Origin: Phycisphaeraceae bacterium
Lineage (GTDB): Bacteria > Planctomycetota > Phycisphaerae > Phycisphaerales > Phycisphaeraceae
Assembly (NCBI GenBank): GCA_028284155.1
Contig: JANQSF010000012.1
Span: 124,001-188,000, forward strand
DNA: 64,000 nucleotides
Direction: 5' to 3'
Positions within the stretch are counted from its first letter, which is position 1; each line of letters begins with the position of its first letter. A model generated the notes under the pieces. It was given only the letters and a program-made list of their open reading frames with translations, ran no database searches and was not told the origin of the DNA. The position numbers and the translations under genes were made by a program. Positions 45,741 through 55,700 of the stretch are shown here, piece after piece.

Positions 45741-47240
45741 ATGCCAGGCACGATTGTCCCCCTCCCCGTCATGCTCGAGGAGGAAGATCAGAAGATCTAC
45801 GACCGGCTCGAGCCGCCCAAGACGGTGGTCGTTCGGTACGGCTACATGCGGCAGATCGCGGAGTTGTCGTATGACGGCAAGGCCAAGCCGGGCTGCGGCA
45901 GCAAGATGGTCATCCGCACGAAGCGCGGCATCGAGATGGCCGAGATGCTCACGACGACGTGCCCCAACTCGGGGTGCGGCAAGAGCGTCAGCCGGAAGGA
46001 GATGCTGCAATACGTCGAGAACTCGGGCGGGAAGAACTACCCGTTCACGACGCACGGCAAGGTGCTGCGTGTCGCGACGATCGACGACATGCGCGACCAG
46101 GAGCACTTCGACTCGCGCAAGCCGGACATCATCAAGCTCACCAAGTCGCTCATCCGCGAATACGACCTGCCGATGCAGCTCGTCGAGGTCGAGCTGCTGC
46201 TGGGCGGCGAGCGGATCATCTTCCACTACACCTCGGAGCAGTGGGTCGATTTCCGCGACCTGGTCAAACGGCTGGCGCAGGAGTACCAGACGCGGATCGA
46301 GATGCACCAGGTCAATGCCCGCGACGAGGCGAGGCTGGTGGCCGACTACGAGAAGTGCGGGCAGCACTGCTGTTGCAAACAGTTCCTCAAAGTGCTCAAG
46401 CCCGTGAGCATGCGCAGCGCGAAGGTGCAGAAGGCCACGCTCGACCCGACCAAGATCAGCGGTCGGTGCGGCCGACTGATGTGCTGCCTGCGTTACGAAG
46501 ACCAGACGTACAACGAGCTGCGCAAACGACTGCCCCGCAAGCAGACGCGGGTCAAGACGGAAGACGGCCCCGGCACGGTGATCGACACGCAGATCCTGAC
46601 ACAGCTCTTGCTCGTTCGACTGGACGATCAACCGGGCTTGCAGGCGTACCCGTTGGAGAATGTCGAGAAACTGAGCAAGGAAGAGGACGCGCAACTGCGG
46701 GCCGAGGCTGAGCAGCGCGAGAAGGAACGCGAAGAGCGGATGCGCCACCGGGGAAAGCGCGGCCCGCGCAAAGAGAGCCGCGGCAAGGACGACCGACCGC
46801 CCCGCGGCGAACAGCGCGACAAGGGTGAGCCGCGTCGGCCGAAACCGGGTCAGCCGCTGAAACAGAGCGAGATCGAGTCGGCCGAGGGCGATCGGCCGAT
46901 CAATGTGGACGAGGCACAAGCGGCATCAAACGACGCGACGCAGCCGCAGGCCGGCCGACCCACACAGGGCGCCGGCCCACCCGCTGTGGGCGGCGGCAAG
47001 AAGAAGCGTAAGCGGCGTCGCAAACGCAAACGGCGTGGCGGCGGAGGCGACGGACAAGCGTCCGGCGGCGGCGCGCAAGGCGGCGACAACCAGCAGGGTG
47101 GCGGTGGCGATGGTGGTGGCGGCAAATCACAAGGCGGGGGTAACCGTGAAGACCGGCCCAAGAATCAGGGCAACAAGGGCGGTGGCGGTGGTGGCGACGG
47201 GCCTTCGGTATATGATCCGGATCGGCGTGGCGGAGATTGA
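45741..47240 (+). CDS. PSP1-domain (RicT/YaaT-like) protein with basic Gly/Arg-rich tail
   Basis: About 499 residues. The PSP1 domain (about residues 25-300) has the RicT-type cysteine cluster (TCPNSGCGKS; EKCGQHCCCKQF; SGRCGRLMCCLRYE), which in Bacillus RicT takes part in Fe-S binding by the RicAFT complex that affects mRNA maturation. The PTKISGRCGRLMCCLRYE block is diagnostic. From about 310 onward the protein is low complexity: a charged coiled stretch (QLRAEAEQREKEREER), then KKKRKRRRKRKRR and runs of Gly, Gln and Asn. Such tails often bind RNA; here that is inference. ATG at 45741 starts the conserved protein. Confidence 0.85.
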   Translation: MPGTIVPLPVMLEEEDQKIYDRLEPPKTVVVRYGYMRQIAELSYDGKAKPGCGSKMVIRTKRGIEMAEMLTTTCPNSGCGKSVSRKEMLQYVENSGGKNYPFTTHGKVLRVATIDDMRDQEHFDSRKPDIIKLTKSLIREYDLPMQLVEVELLLGGERIIFHYTSEQWVDFRDLVKRLAQEYQTRIEMHQVNARDEARLVADYEKCGQHCCCKQFLKVLKPVSMRSAKVQKATLDPTKISGRCGRLMCCLRYEDQTYNELRKRLPRKQTRVKTEDGPGTVIDTQILTQLLLVRLDDQPGLQAYPLENVEKLSKEEDAQLRAEAEQREKEREERMRHRGKRGPRKESRGKDDRPPRGEQRDKGEPRRPKPGQPLKQSEIESAEGDRPINVDEAQAASNDATQPQAGRPTQGAGPPAVGGGKKKRKRRRKRKRRGGGGDGQASGGGAQGGDNQQGGGGDGGGGKSQGGGNREDRPKNQGNKGGGGGGDGPSVYDPDRRGGD

Positions 47241-47254
47241 TCGTCATGTGAACC

Positions 47255-47536
47255 ATGACTGATCGTCGTGACCAATTCGAGACAGGTGTACGTGCCCTGA
47301 CGGATGGTGACACTCATGCCGCCATCGAGTCGTTTCAGCAGGCGTGTATCGACGTGCGACTTTGCGCCGCAAGCTACAACTTTCTCGCGCAGGTTTACTT
47401 GGCGAAGGGTTGGCACGACGAGGCAATCGCCGTATTGGACAGGGCCATCGAAGCACACCCGTCAGAATCCGACGCCTTTGCGATCGAATTGCGCACCCGT
47501 CGACTGCACGCGCTTGCCGAGATCGCGCGCCAGTGA
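47255..47536 (+). CDS. Small TPR-like protein
   Basis: 93 residues, predicted all helical, with two tetratricopeptide-like units (FETGVRALTDGDTHAAIESFQQACID; ASYNFLAQVYLAKGWHDEAIAVLDRAIEAHP). No signal peptide. It follows the PSP1 gene by 14 bases and is probably co-transcribed. Partner unknown. Confidence 0.75.
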   Translation: MTDRRDQFETGVRALTDGDTHAAIESFQQACIDVRLCAASYNFLAQVYLAKGWHDEAIAVLDRAIEAHPSESDAFAIELRTRRLHALAEIARQ

Positions 47537-47891
47537 ACTCGGCCTCCTCGACCAAACCCCATTGAAAAAGGGTCTCGACCGGGGAGGCATTCCGGTGCGA
47601 GACCCCATCCAGGGTTCGGGTTCCGACCGTCCGCGTTGTGGCGTACACGGGCGGTCACGGTCACGGGGCGGGTTGTGGTGCGCGGTGTTCTGCCGCGGGG
47701 TCGGCCAGTGGAACAGGCGTGCTGTCGAACGCGTCGGCTGACAACAGAACAATGCGATTCACCGCGACCCGCCGCCAGCGTCGGGCACGTCGTTTTCTCC
47801 GCATGGGCAGTCGAAGTGTCCGGTCGTAACGGTCGGGCAGTCAACACCCCCGTCAAACCGTGATGCGCAACGGTGATATACTCGCCGCATC
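47537..47891. other. Intergenic region with hairpin and candidate -10 for coaD
   Basis: A hairpin pairs 47570-47577 (GGGTCTCG) with 47598-47605 and CCGG flanks with a bulge; it lacks a T run, so a terminator role for the upstream pair of genes is only possible. TATACT at 47877-47882 lies nine bases before the coaD ATG, implying a nearly leaderless message. Confidence 0.4.
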
Positions 47892-48440
47892 ATGGCTCAT
47901 CCCGCAAAAATCGGCCTGTTTCCGGGCACGTTCGACCCGATCACCAACGGCCACCTCGACGTGATCCAGCGCGGCCGAGCCCTGTTCGACAGGCTGATCG
48001 TGGCCGTGGCGCAGAACCCAGCCAAGGTCAACCTGTTCACCCGCGACGAGCGGGCCGAGATGACCCGGCAACTGGTCGAGCCGTGGTCGGAGAATGTCAG
48101 CGTCGAGACGTACGACGGCCTGACGGTTGATTACGCCCGGCGGGTCGGTGCGACGGCCATCCTGCGCGGCCTGCGGAACGTGACCGACCTGCACTACGAG
48201 TTCCAACTCGCGCTGACCAACCGGGCCGTGGCCGACATCGAGACCGTTTTCATCATGACGGGCGAGACGTACGGCTTCACCAGTTCGACGCTGATCAAAC
48301 AGATCGCGGCCGCGCCCGACAGCGACCTGAACCGGTTGCATCGTCTATTGCCGCCGCTGGTGTTAGATCAACTCAAGGCCAAGAAGGCGGAGTTGGGCGA
48401 AGGGTTTCGTGCGTGGCTGCAAGATGGGTTGAGGGAGTGA
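47892..48440 (+). CDS. coaD: Phosphopantetheine adenylyltransferase
   Basis: 182 residues. Fourth step of coenzyme A synthesis: it transfers AMP from ATP to 4'-phosphopantetheine. Nucleotidyl transferase motifs: IGLFPGTFDPITNGHLDVI (the TxGH pair), RGLRNVTDLHYEFQLALTNR, and GETYGFTSSTLIKQIAA in place of the usual ISSSLVKEIA. The C-terminal 25 residues are a charged extension. Possibly leaderless (TATACT nine bases upstream and no Shine-Dalgarno). Confidence 0.94.
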   Translation: MAHPAKIGLFPGTFDPITNGHLDVIQRGRALFDRLIVAVAQNPAKVNLFTRDERAEMTRQLVEPWSENVSVETYDGLTVDYARRVGATAILRGLRNVTDLHYEFQLALTNRAVADIETVFIMTGETYGFTSSTLIKQIAAAPDSDLNRLHRLLPPLVLDQLKAKKAELGEGFRAWLQDGLRE

Positions 48441-48645
48441 GTCAATTCACAATGCAAAATTCAAAATGCAAAATGCGGTAGGGGTTGGGTGTGGTGGCGT
48501 GTGTCGGTGCTTTCTGAAACACCGGACTGAGGCCAGTGCCCTATCCTCTTTATCCGGGTCTTCAGATAGACCCGGCTTAACACGCTTGGATCAGCAACAC
48601 TCTCTTCTGTCATTTTGCATTTTGAATTTTGCGTTTTGAATTGAC
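48441..48645. repeat. Intergenic inverted-repeat element between coaD and the MBL gene
   Basis: Arms 48441-48475 and 48611-48645 (GTCAATTC..AATGCAAAAT words) are inverted copies matching at 33 of 35 positions. The left arm begins directly after the coaD stop and the right arm ends four bases before the next ATG. The 135-base middle holds no gene. Similar TTTTGCATTTT words recur at about 49372-49400 after the MBL gene. Confidence 0.8.
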
Positions 48646-48649
48646 TCAC

Positions 48650-49333
48650 ATGAATTACCGCGTGATCAGCATCGGCGCATTGAGCCGGCACGAACTGTGG
48701 GATGAGAAAGCGCCCGCGCGGACCGCGCACGCGACGACGACGCTCGTGCGCAGCGGCGACAAGACGATCCTGATCGACCCCGGGCTGCCGCCGCAGGCGC
48801 TCGTCGCGAGGCTGAAGGAGCGCGCGGGGCTTGATCCCGATGACATCACCGATGTGTTCCTGACATCGTTTCGACCGGCGCACCGTTGGGGGCTGGCCGC
48901 TTTCGAGCAGGCGACGTGGCATATCAGCGAGATGGAGCGCGAGGTTGTCGGGCGGAACCTGGTCGAGCAGTTTCAACAGGCAGAGCAGTCCGGCGGCGAC
49001 GACGACGCGGTCGCGACGTTGAAGGCCGAGGTCGCGCTACTCAAAAAGTGTCAACCCGCGCCGGATCGGCTCGCGCCGCAAGTCGATCTGTTCCCACTGC
49101 CTGGCTTCACGCCCGGCACATGCGGCCTGCTTCTTTGTCACACAAACGCGACGACTCTTGTGGCCGGCGACGCCGTGCCCACGACCGAGCACATGGAGCA
49201 GGGTCGTTTGCTGCCCGGCGGGTTTGACGTCGAGCAGCAACGTGAGAGCTTCGTCGAGGCGGTCGAGATCGCCGACGTGATCATCCCGGGGCATGACAAC
49301 GTGTTGTTGAATCCGAGTCGGAGACCGATGTGA
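48650..49333 (+). CDS. Metallo-beta-lactamase-fold protein with degenerate metal site
   Basis: 227 residues. Fold landmarks are IDPGLPPQ, TDVFLTS, FPLPGFTPGTCGLLLC, LVAGDAVP, and IIPGHDN. The usual HxHxDH motif is replaced by SFRPAHRW and the GHTPG histidine by GFTPG; the Asp of GDA and the last His of PGHD remain. So only part of the canonical two-zinc site survives. It may bind one metal, use other ligands, or be catalytically inactive. Function unknown. Confidence 0.75.
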   Translation: MNYRVISIGALSRHELWDEKAPARTAHATTTLVRSGDKTILIDPGLPPQALVARLKERAGLDPDDITDVFLTSFRPAHRWGLAAFEQATWHISEMEREVVGRNLVEQFQQAEQSGGDDDAVATLKAEVALLKKCQPAPDRLAPQVDLFPLPGFTPGTCGLLLCHTNATTLVAGDAVPTTEHMEQGRLLPGGFDVEQQRESFVEAVEIADVIIPGHDNVLLNPSRRPM

Positions 49334-49465
49334 TTTGGCGATGTGTGCGCCTTACGGCAACCCGTGGCCGTTCCCCATTTTGCCTTTTGCATTTTACATT
49401 CCACTCAAACGCAGGCCCGCCCTTCGGGCGACCGCGAAACTTGAGAGGTGCGCGATTGAGGCGCT

Positions 49466-50332
49466 TCACAACGACGCGTCGTCGTCTTCCACAGTGCCGT
49501 TTGTATTCTGCGTTTCGCATTCCCCCAAATGCCGCGCCCAATCGCCGACGCGTTCTTTCAAGGTCAAATCGAAATGCAGCGGCGTGACGGTGATGTATTT
49601 GCTGAATAGCGCATCGACGTCGCAGTCGGGCGGGGTGTGGTGGAAGTCGAAGTCGTCCAGTGCCTTGTAGGCGATGTCGCCGGACGGGTCGGTGATCGGC
49701 ACGTACCGGTCGAGGATCGGGCTGGTCGAGATGGGCACGGCCCGCACGCCGACCGGCTCGGCGCCGTCGTCGAGGATGGGGATGTTGACGTTGAGCACGG
49801 TGTGCGGCTGCATCGGGCCTTTGAGCAACTGATCGATGACGCGGCGTGCGTGTTCGGCCGCGGCATCCCAACGCGTCATTTCGAGGTCGCCGTAGTGCAG
49901 GCTGACGGCGATGGCGGGCGTGCCGATGAACGCCGCCTCCATCGCGGCGGCGACCGTGCCGGAGTAGATCACGTTGACACCCACGTTCGCACCGCTGTTC
50001 ATCCCGCTGATTACCAGGTCGACCGGCTGATCGTCCGGGCTTGGGCCGGAGCCGGGCAGCAGGTAGGTCAGCGCGAGCTTGACGCAGTCGGCCGGCCGGC
50101 CTTCCACGGCGATGCCGTCGAAGTAAGGCCCGCGACAGTTTGGGTCGCCGTCGAGCGGGACGCGACGCTTGCGTGTCCAGACCGGCTTGTGAAACGTCAC
50201 CGCGTGCGACGTGGCCGACTGCACCGTCGCCGGTGCGACGACCGCGACGTCGCCCAGGTCCTGAATCACCCTGTAGAGCGCGATCAGGCCGGGCGCGTCG
50301 ATGCCGTCGTCGTTGGTGAGCAGGATACGCAT
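49466..50332 (-). CDS. surE: 5'/3'-nucleotidase SurE
   Basis: 288 residues. SurE dephosphorylates nucleoside monophosphates and is linked to stationary-phase survival. Metal and active-site motifs: MRILLTNDDGIDAPG (Asp pair), SATSHAVTF, LVISGMNSGANVGVNVIYSGTVAAAMEA and GTPAIAVS. The end (ECETQNTNGTVEDDDASL) is not conserved and its DNA resembles the AATGCAAAAT-type repeat words nearby, so the tail may derive from a repeat. Convergent with the MBL-fold gene over 132 bases. Confidence 0.94.
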   Translation of the reverse strand: MRILLTNDDGIDAPGLIALYRVIQDLGDVAVVAPATVQSATSHAVTFHKPVWTRKRRVPLDGDPNCRGPYFDGIAVEGRPADCVKLALTYLLPGSGPSPDDQPVDLVISGMNSGANVGVNVIYSGTVAAAMEAAFIGTPAIAVSLHYGDLEMTRWDAAAEHARRVIDQLLKGPMQPHTVLNVNIPILDDGAEPVGVRAVPISTSPILDRYVPITDPSGDIAYKALDDFDFHHTPPDCDVDALFSKYITVTPLHFDLTLKERVGDWARHLGECETQNTNGTVEDDDASL

Positions 50333-50381
50333 GGTTGAGTCGGCATGTTAGGCCTGACGCGACCCGACCAAACCTACACGT

Positions 50382-50759
50382 TCAGGCAGCCTCGGCGACG
50401 GCGTTGACCGTTTGTCGGGCAACATCGACGCTCGGCCGAGGCATCTGCAGCGGCGCGCGGGTCGCCGGGCCTTTGCGGCAACCGACGATGACAAGCCCAC
50501 CGGCCGAGGGGTGCACGCGTACGACGTGGTACTCGCCCAGCTTCTTGCCGCTCTCCGACTTGATGCCGACTTCCTGGCCGACGTGCGGCGATCGGCCGGC
50601 GTTCGCGATGAACGACAAGCCGGTAATGGAGATGTCGCGCAGCCAACCCTGTCGTCCGCGCGCGCCGGCCTGCACCTTCCGCCACTTGAGCGTCTGGCCT
50701 GAACCCATGCAGAAACGGCGTTCGCCACGTCGGTTGCTTGCTCGTCGTTGGGGACTCAT
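50382..50759 (-). CDS. PilZ-domain protein
   Basis: 125 residues. A c-di-GMP receptor of the PilZ type: the RxxxR box (R6-A-S-N-R10) and the DxSxxG box (D42-I-S-I-T-G47) are both present, with hydrophobic strands after. No other domain. It lies just after the REC-GGDEF-HD gene on the same strand (79 bases), so both probably work in one c-di-GMP circuit. Confidence 0.85.
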   Translation of the reverse strand: MSPQRRASNRRGERRFCMGSGQTLKWRKVQAGARGRQGWLRDISITGLSFIANAGRSPHVGQEVGIKSESGKKLGEYHVVRVHPSAGGLVIVGCRKGPATRAPLQMPRPSVDVARQTVNAVAEAA

Positions 50760-50838
50760 TGGGATTCTCCTAGATGGTCTGTCGAAGCAGCTCTCATACG
50801 CTGCGTGGTCACTTTGATGAATCGGGCCGTCGCCTCAC

Positions 50839-52407
50839 TCACGCGGCCGCCAGGACGGGCCTGGAGGTTGACCGACACGCGGCTTGAACGACTTCCGCGT
50901 CGAATTGCGTTCCGGCGTTGGCCCGCAGTTCCGCGCGGGCGTCGTCGATGCTGCGTGCCGCGCAATAGGGCCGCGGTGAAATCATGGTCACCACGGCGTC
51001 CGCAACGCAGACAATGCGCGCAGCCAAGGGCGTGTCTTGCCCGTCACGTCGGTCGTCATTGGCGCGGGCGTGGTGCAGGCCGACCGACCTGCAAACCACG
51101 TCGTCGGCACCCAGCTCGCGCGCGATCAACTCACCGATCGGCGCGTGCTGATTCATGATGCAGCGTTCTTCGAACGACAACGGCCACGGCTTGGCCAACA
51201 GTTCCTCGGGGAGAACGCACTTGCCAATGTCATGCAGGAGCCCGACCTCTTCAACTTCGCGCAGTTGAACAGGCGAAAGCCCCATGCGCTGCCCGATTTC
51301 GACAGCGACCGCGCTGACCTGTTGGCAGTGTCCGCCGACGTGATCGGCCGTCACCGGAAGCACCGTCCTGTCCAGCCAGCGCAAGAGTTCCCGGCGACGG
51401 CCGTCGATCGTGAATTGGCCGTCAGCCAGCTTCCGCGCCATGTGTTGCACGCGCACCAACTCGGCCGGGCTGACCCGGTTTCGGCCGCTCTGCTTGGCTA
51501 GGTACATGGCTTGATCGGCTTCGCGAATCGTGTCGATGCCAAGCTCAGAACCGCCCACACGGGCAAAGCCGATACTGGCTGTTGGTTGAATCACTTCACC
51601 GCCTGTCTTGACTTTGATCCGCGCGATGCGTGTCCGCAGCCGTTCAGCCCAAAGCCAGGCGTCCGTCAGGCTCGCGCTGTGACGGACCACGACGAACTCT
51701 TCGCCCCCCCACCGCACGGCCAGGTCCGGGTTGCGGACCTGTCGGTCAATCGCCTCCGCCACGGCGCGGAGCACGTCGTCACCGACGGAGTGGCCGTACG
51801 CATCGTTGATCTGCTTGAAGTGATCTAGGTCGAGCGTCACGCACGCCAACTTCTGTCGTCGGTCGCGCACCCATCGGCCGGACGCCAGCGCGTCGTCGAA
51901 GAAACGCCGGTTCGCCAGCCCGGTGAGCGGGTCGAGGTGCGCCGCCTCCGTCAGGTCGCGCTCGCGGCGCTCGCGTTGGCGGCGTTCTGCCTGCTGGCAT
52001 CTGGCATGGTCGATCGCATCGTTGACTCGCCGCCAGAGTCGGTCGCCCTTGATCGCCTCGTTCTTGGGAATGAAGTCCAGACCGCCGTGCCTAAAGGTCT
52101 GAACGGCGATGTATTGCTCCGTGCTGCTGGATACCACAATCACCGGACAATTCGCGGTCCGCGCACGGATGGCGCCCAAAAGCGCGTCGGCTTTGATGTC
52201 CGCCAGATTGAAGTCAAGCACGATGCAGTCGAACGCCCCGATGTCCAGCGTCTGAACCATGTCCAACGACCGCAACAGGTCGTCGCCGGTCGACGCCGTG
52301 GCCACTTCGACACCCCCGGGGCTCCGCTTCATCGCCCGCACGAGCAGGGCGCGGTGATCCGGATTGTCATCGACAATCAGCACGGAGATCGGAGTGGACG
52401 CGGACAT
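50839..52407 (-). CDS. Response regulator with GGDEF and HD (HD-GYP/HDOD-like) domains
   Basis: 522 residues. Receiver domain (5-125) with DD at 13-14 and phospho-acceptor Asp65; GGDEF diguanylate cyclase domain (about 150-310) with intact WGGEEF and LDPLTGLANRRFF; HD-type hydrolase domain (about 350-500) with HDIGKCVLPEELLAKPWPLSFEE and HHARANDDRRDG where HD-GYP enzymes have HHERxDGxGYP. So synthesis looks active, while the phosphodiesterase half keeps the HD pair but has lost GYP. No membrane segments; input by phosphorylation. Confidence 0.88.
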   Translation of the reverse strand: MSASTPISVLIVDDNPDHRALLVRAMKRSPGGVEVATASTGDDLLRSLDMVQTLDIGAFDCIVLDFNLADIKADALLGAIRARTANCPVIVVSSSTEQYIAVQTFRHGGLDFIPKNEAIKGDRLWRRVNDAIDHARCQQAERRQRERRERDLTEAAHLDPLTGLANRRFFDDALASGRWVRDRRQKLACVTLDLDHFKQINDAYGHSVGDDVLRAVAEAIDRQVRNPDLAVRWGGEEFVVVRHSASLTDAWLWAERLRTRIARIKVKTGGEVIQPTASIGFARVGGSELGIDTIREADQAMYLAKQSGRNRVSPAELVRVQHMARKLADGQFTIDGRRRELLRWLDRTVLPVTADHVGGHCQQVSAVAVEIGQRMGLSPVQLREVEEVGLLHDIGKCVLPEELLAKPWPLSFEERCIMNQHAPIGELIARELGADDVVCRSVGLHHARANDDRRDGQDTPLAARIVCVADAVVTMISPRPYCAARSIDDARAELRANAGTQFDAEVVQAACRSTSRPVLAAA

Positions 52408-52713
52408 TCACGTGGCTCCAAATGCGTGCCCCCCGCACTTGGCGACAGTGATTTCGTCCGCATAACGATTAATCTTGACCCGGGGCAAACCCTATTGCGG
52501 TTTATTTGGGCCCTGCATCGGCCTGCCGCGGCATAACTGAGGCATAACCGATAACCGATAACACCCCGCGCGACGGCGCAGCCGCTACAGGTCACACGAC
52601 CATGTCCGACGCGTGGCGGTAGACCCGGGAACACGCGCTCGTGCAAGCCAATCGATTGCAGTTGATTAGACGAGAACTCCGCTGTAACAGGCCGGCAGAG
52701 TACCTCAGATCGG
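52408..52713. other. Intergenic stretch with short direct repeats
   Basis: Between the regulator's start and the cytochrome gene's end. GGCATAAC occurs twice near 52530-52545, followed by two and a half copies of the 7-mer ATAACCG (about 52544-52560). No gene, hairpin terminator or promoter is convincing. Confidence 0.35.
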
Positions 52714-55700
52714 CTACGACGGGGGCCGCGGACCGGGGCGTGGTCCCGGCCGGGTCGGTGTGTTCGGCCCCGGCCTTGGGCCGGGTCGTGGGCCCGGCCG
52801 ATTGGGCTGGGTCGTGTTGTCACCACCGGTCGCCTCGAACGCCTGCGGCTCGGTGGTGGGTGTGTCGCTAACCGTCCACAGCTTGCCGTCGCGCCAGTAC
52901 ATGCGGCGCATCTCTGTCAACGTCAGCGGGCGCGAGCCGATTCGGCCGAACACCGCGACCTGATGGCCGGTCTCGTCCACGGCCCGGTCGCGGTCCAGGC
53001 CCTTGCTGATCGCCAACGCCGGGCCGGACGTGCGCTGCTGCGCGACCAGTCGCGGGGCGAGCGGCGGCGAGAAGCCCCGGAACTGCGCCGTCGTGTGCGG
53101 GCCCATGAGTTCAACGACCTTCAAGCCGCGCGTCGTATCGCCCGCGTCGGCCACATACGCGAACAAGGAGGCGTTCGTCATGCCGACCTTCACGTCGCGC
53201 GCGTCGCCGATCGCGCCGTCGGCAGTGAACAGTTGTTGAAGCGCCGGTTGTTCGGGGCGCGTGACGTCGACAATCGCAACGCCCTGCTTGCCGGCCGCGA
53301 CCAGCGCGTACGTCCGCGCGATGTAGACGCGGTGCGCGTCGTCGAGCTTGACCGTCGCGCCTTCGACGAGTTGCGGGCTCGTCGGGTCGCTGATGTCGAC
53401 GACCTTTAACCCGTCGGCGTCGGTCACGAACGCGTAGCGGAATTGCACCGCCACCGCGCGCGGCTTGTTCAACGACGCCACGTGCGCAACGACCTTGGGT
53501 GCGAGCGGGTCGTCGATGTCAACGATCACCAAGCCCTTGTCGCAGGTAACATACAAGTAGTGGCCCGCGACGACCAGATGGGTAACGCCGTCGAGCAAGC
53601 CGCCTGTCAACGGCGACGGCGCGGGCGGGTTGAACGCCTTCGACCCGTCCTTCAACGTAGCGCGTTCGAGGAAGTTGTTGTCCGGGTCGCCGTCGAGCAG
53701 CGTGCCCGCACCGGTCAGCACGACGCCTTCATAGCGGTCGCCGACGTAGATGTACGCGTACAGCGGGTGGACGGCCTGCTCCTGGTTGGGGTGCCAGGGC
53801 TGGCGTTTGTCCATGATCGTCGCGCGCGGCTTGGACGGGTCGGTTGAGTAGCGCGGGCGAAGCGGATCGACCGCCAGCGTCGAAGGGCTGGCGACGGCGA
53901 CCGCGTATTTTGTCTTGAAGCCAAGCCGCTGCCCGATCGGCGAGACGGGCGCGCTGACGATGCGTTCGCTGAAACCCTTGTTGTCGATGTTCGCGATGTC
54001 GAACGCGTAGAAACCGCCTTTGCCGCGCGCGGCGTAAAGGTACTCACCGCGATGCTGCACGTCGAGCACTTCGTAGCCGCCCGTCAGCCCGCCCAACTCG
54101 CCGACGCCCGCCGCGCTGTGGTGGAACATCGCGTCCTTGAGCGCCCCCTGCGACAGGTCGCGGCCGGCCGCGACGAACGCGGCGTGCTCATCCGGGTAAG
54201 CCAGCTTGTGCAGGTGCGACCCGTACACGGCCTGCGGCTCGTCGTGTTCGGTGACGACGACGGCCTGCACGCCCTTCTTGCCTTCCGCGACGTACACATA
54301 CCGGCCCATGAAGTTGACGAAATTCGTGCCCTGCAACAGGAGTTGCGCCATCCACGCGTTGTTGTCGCCGGTCGACGACGCGTGGCAGTCGGTGCACATC
54401 TTGGTCGTGCCGCGCGCACCGGTGGCGTGCGGGAAGTGCGGATTGAACGCCTGCCCCGAATACCCCCCGCCACTGACCGTCTGCTGCTGGTGGTAAATCC
54501 ACTCGCGGTTCTGGTTCTGGCTGGACACGACCACGGCCGAACTCGAACGCACGGGCACGATCCGCCCCGGCTTCGTGACGTTGCCCTCCGCGTCGAACTC
54601 GCCCGATGTCACCGTCGCGTCGCGCCCCAACATGAACACGTCGTCGCGTAACACCTGAAAGTTGTACTGCGTGTAGTTGCGTGTGTAGAGGTTTTCGTTG
54701 TGCAGCATCGGCGTGCGTTCGTTGGCGCTCATCGGCAGGTGGCAGCCGAAGCACGACGTCATCCACGACGTGTGACAGGTGTAGCACGCCATGTTGCTGT
54801 TCTGATGCGCCAGCGCCATCGACCCCAGGCCCTTGGCTGCGTCCGTCCCCGCCTTGGGTAAAGAACCCCACGTCTTACCGTCCCGGCGGATCGAGTGCGC
54901 GTAACGCGCGGCCTTGGCCGCGTCCGCGTTGCCGTCAGCCTTCGACCACGCGGATTCGGGGTTGACCGTGTCCATGGTCTGCGGAATCGTCCATTCCTTG
55001 TTGGGATTCAACGTCGAACGTTGGATCACCTGGCCGTTGCGCTTCTTCTCGAACCGCCTGATCCCGCCGACGCGCATCTTGGTCATGTCCGTGCCGACCG
55101 TGCCGTCTTCGTTGCGCGGCGCGGCCGGACCGGACGTGCGCAGGTTGGTCGGGCGTTCGACCGTGCCGTGACAATCGACACAGGTGATCTCGATCGCGTT
55201 GCGCACCTCGCCGTACAGCTTGCCGTCGCCGTGTACGTCCTGCGAGAAGTGGCAGTCAACGCAGTGCATCCCCTTCTCGAGGTGCACGTCCTTCAGGTGC
55301 ACCGCGTGCGCCCACTTGTTCGGGTCTTCGGGATCAATCTTCGAGCCGTCGCGCTTGAGCAGGTTGCCCTTCTTGTCCTTCTTGAAGACGGCCCGGAATA
55401 CCCACCCATGCCCATGAAAGTCCGCAAACTGATTGTGCTTCAACTTGTCGTTGAAGACTGCGGCCGACTGACCGTCCCCTTCCCCCGCCGCTTGCGGCTT
55501 AGCGCTCCCATCAATGGCCAACGGGTCCCGTACCCCCGCGCGCGGCTGCCCGATCTTCGACAAAAACCCCTGCCCCGCGACGTCCCCCGCGTGCGTCATC
55601 GCGTGCGGGTAAAGATCGCCCCACAACCCGCGCAACTGCGCCGCCTCCGGGTTCCGCCGCAACGCCAGCCACTTCTGCTCGTCGGTCGGCGTGTGCGACT

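Noticed and set aside
45228..46919. Minus-strand open frame opposite the PSP1 gene and its upstream region
   Set aside because: Antisense of the conserved PSP1 domain; no motif, no signal peptide.
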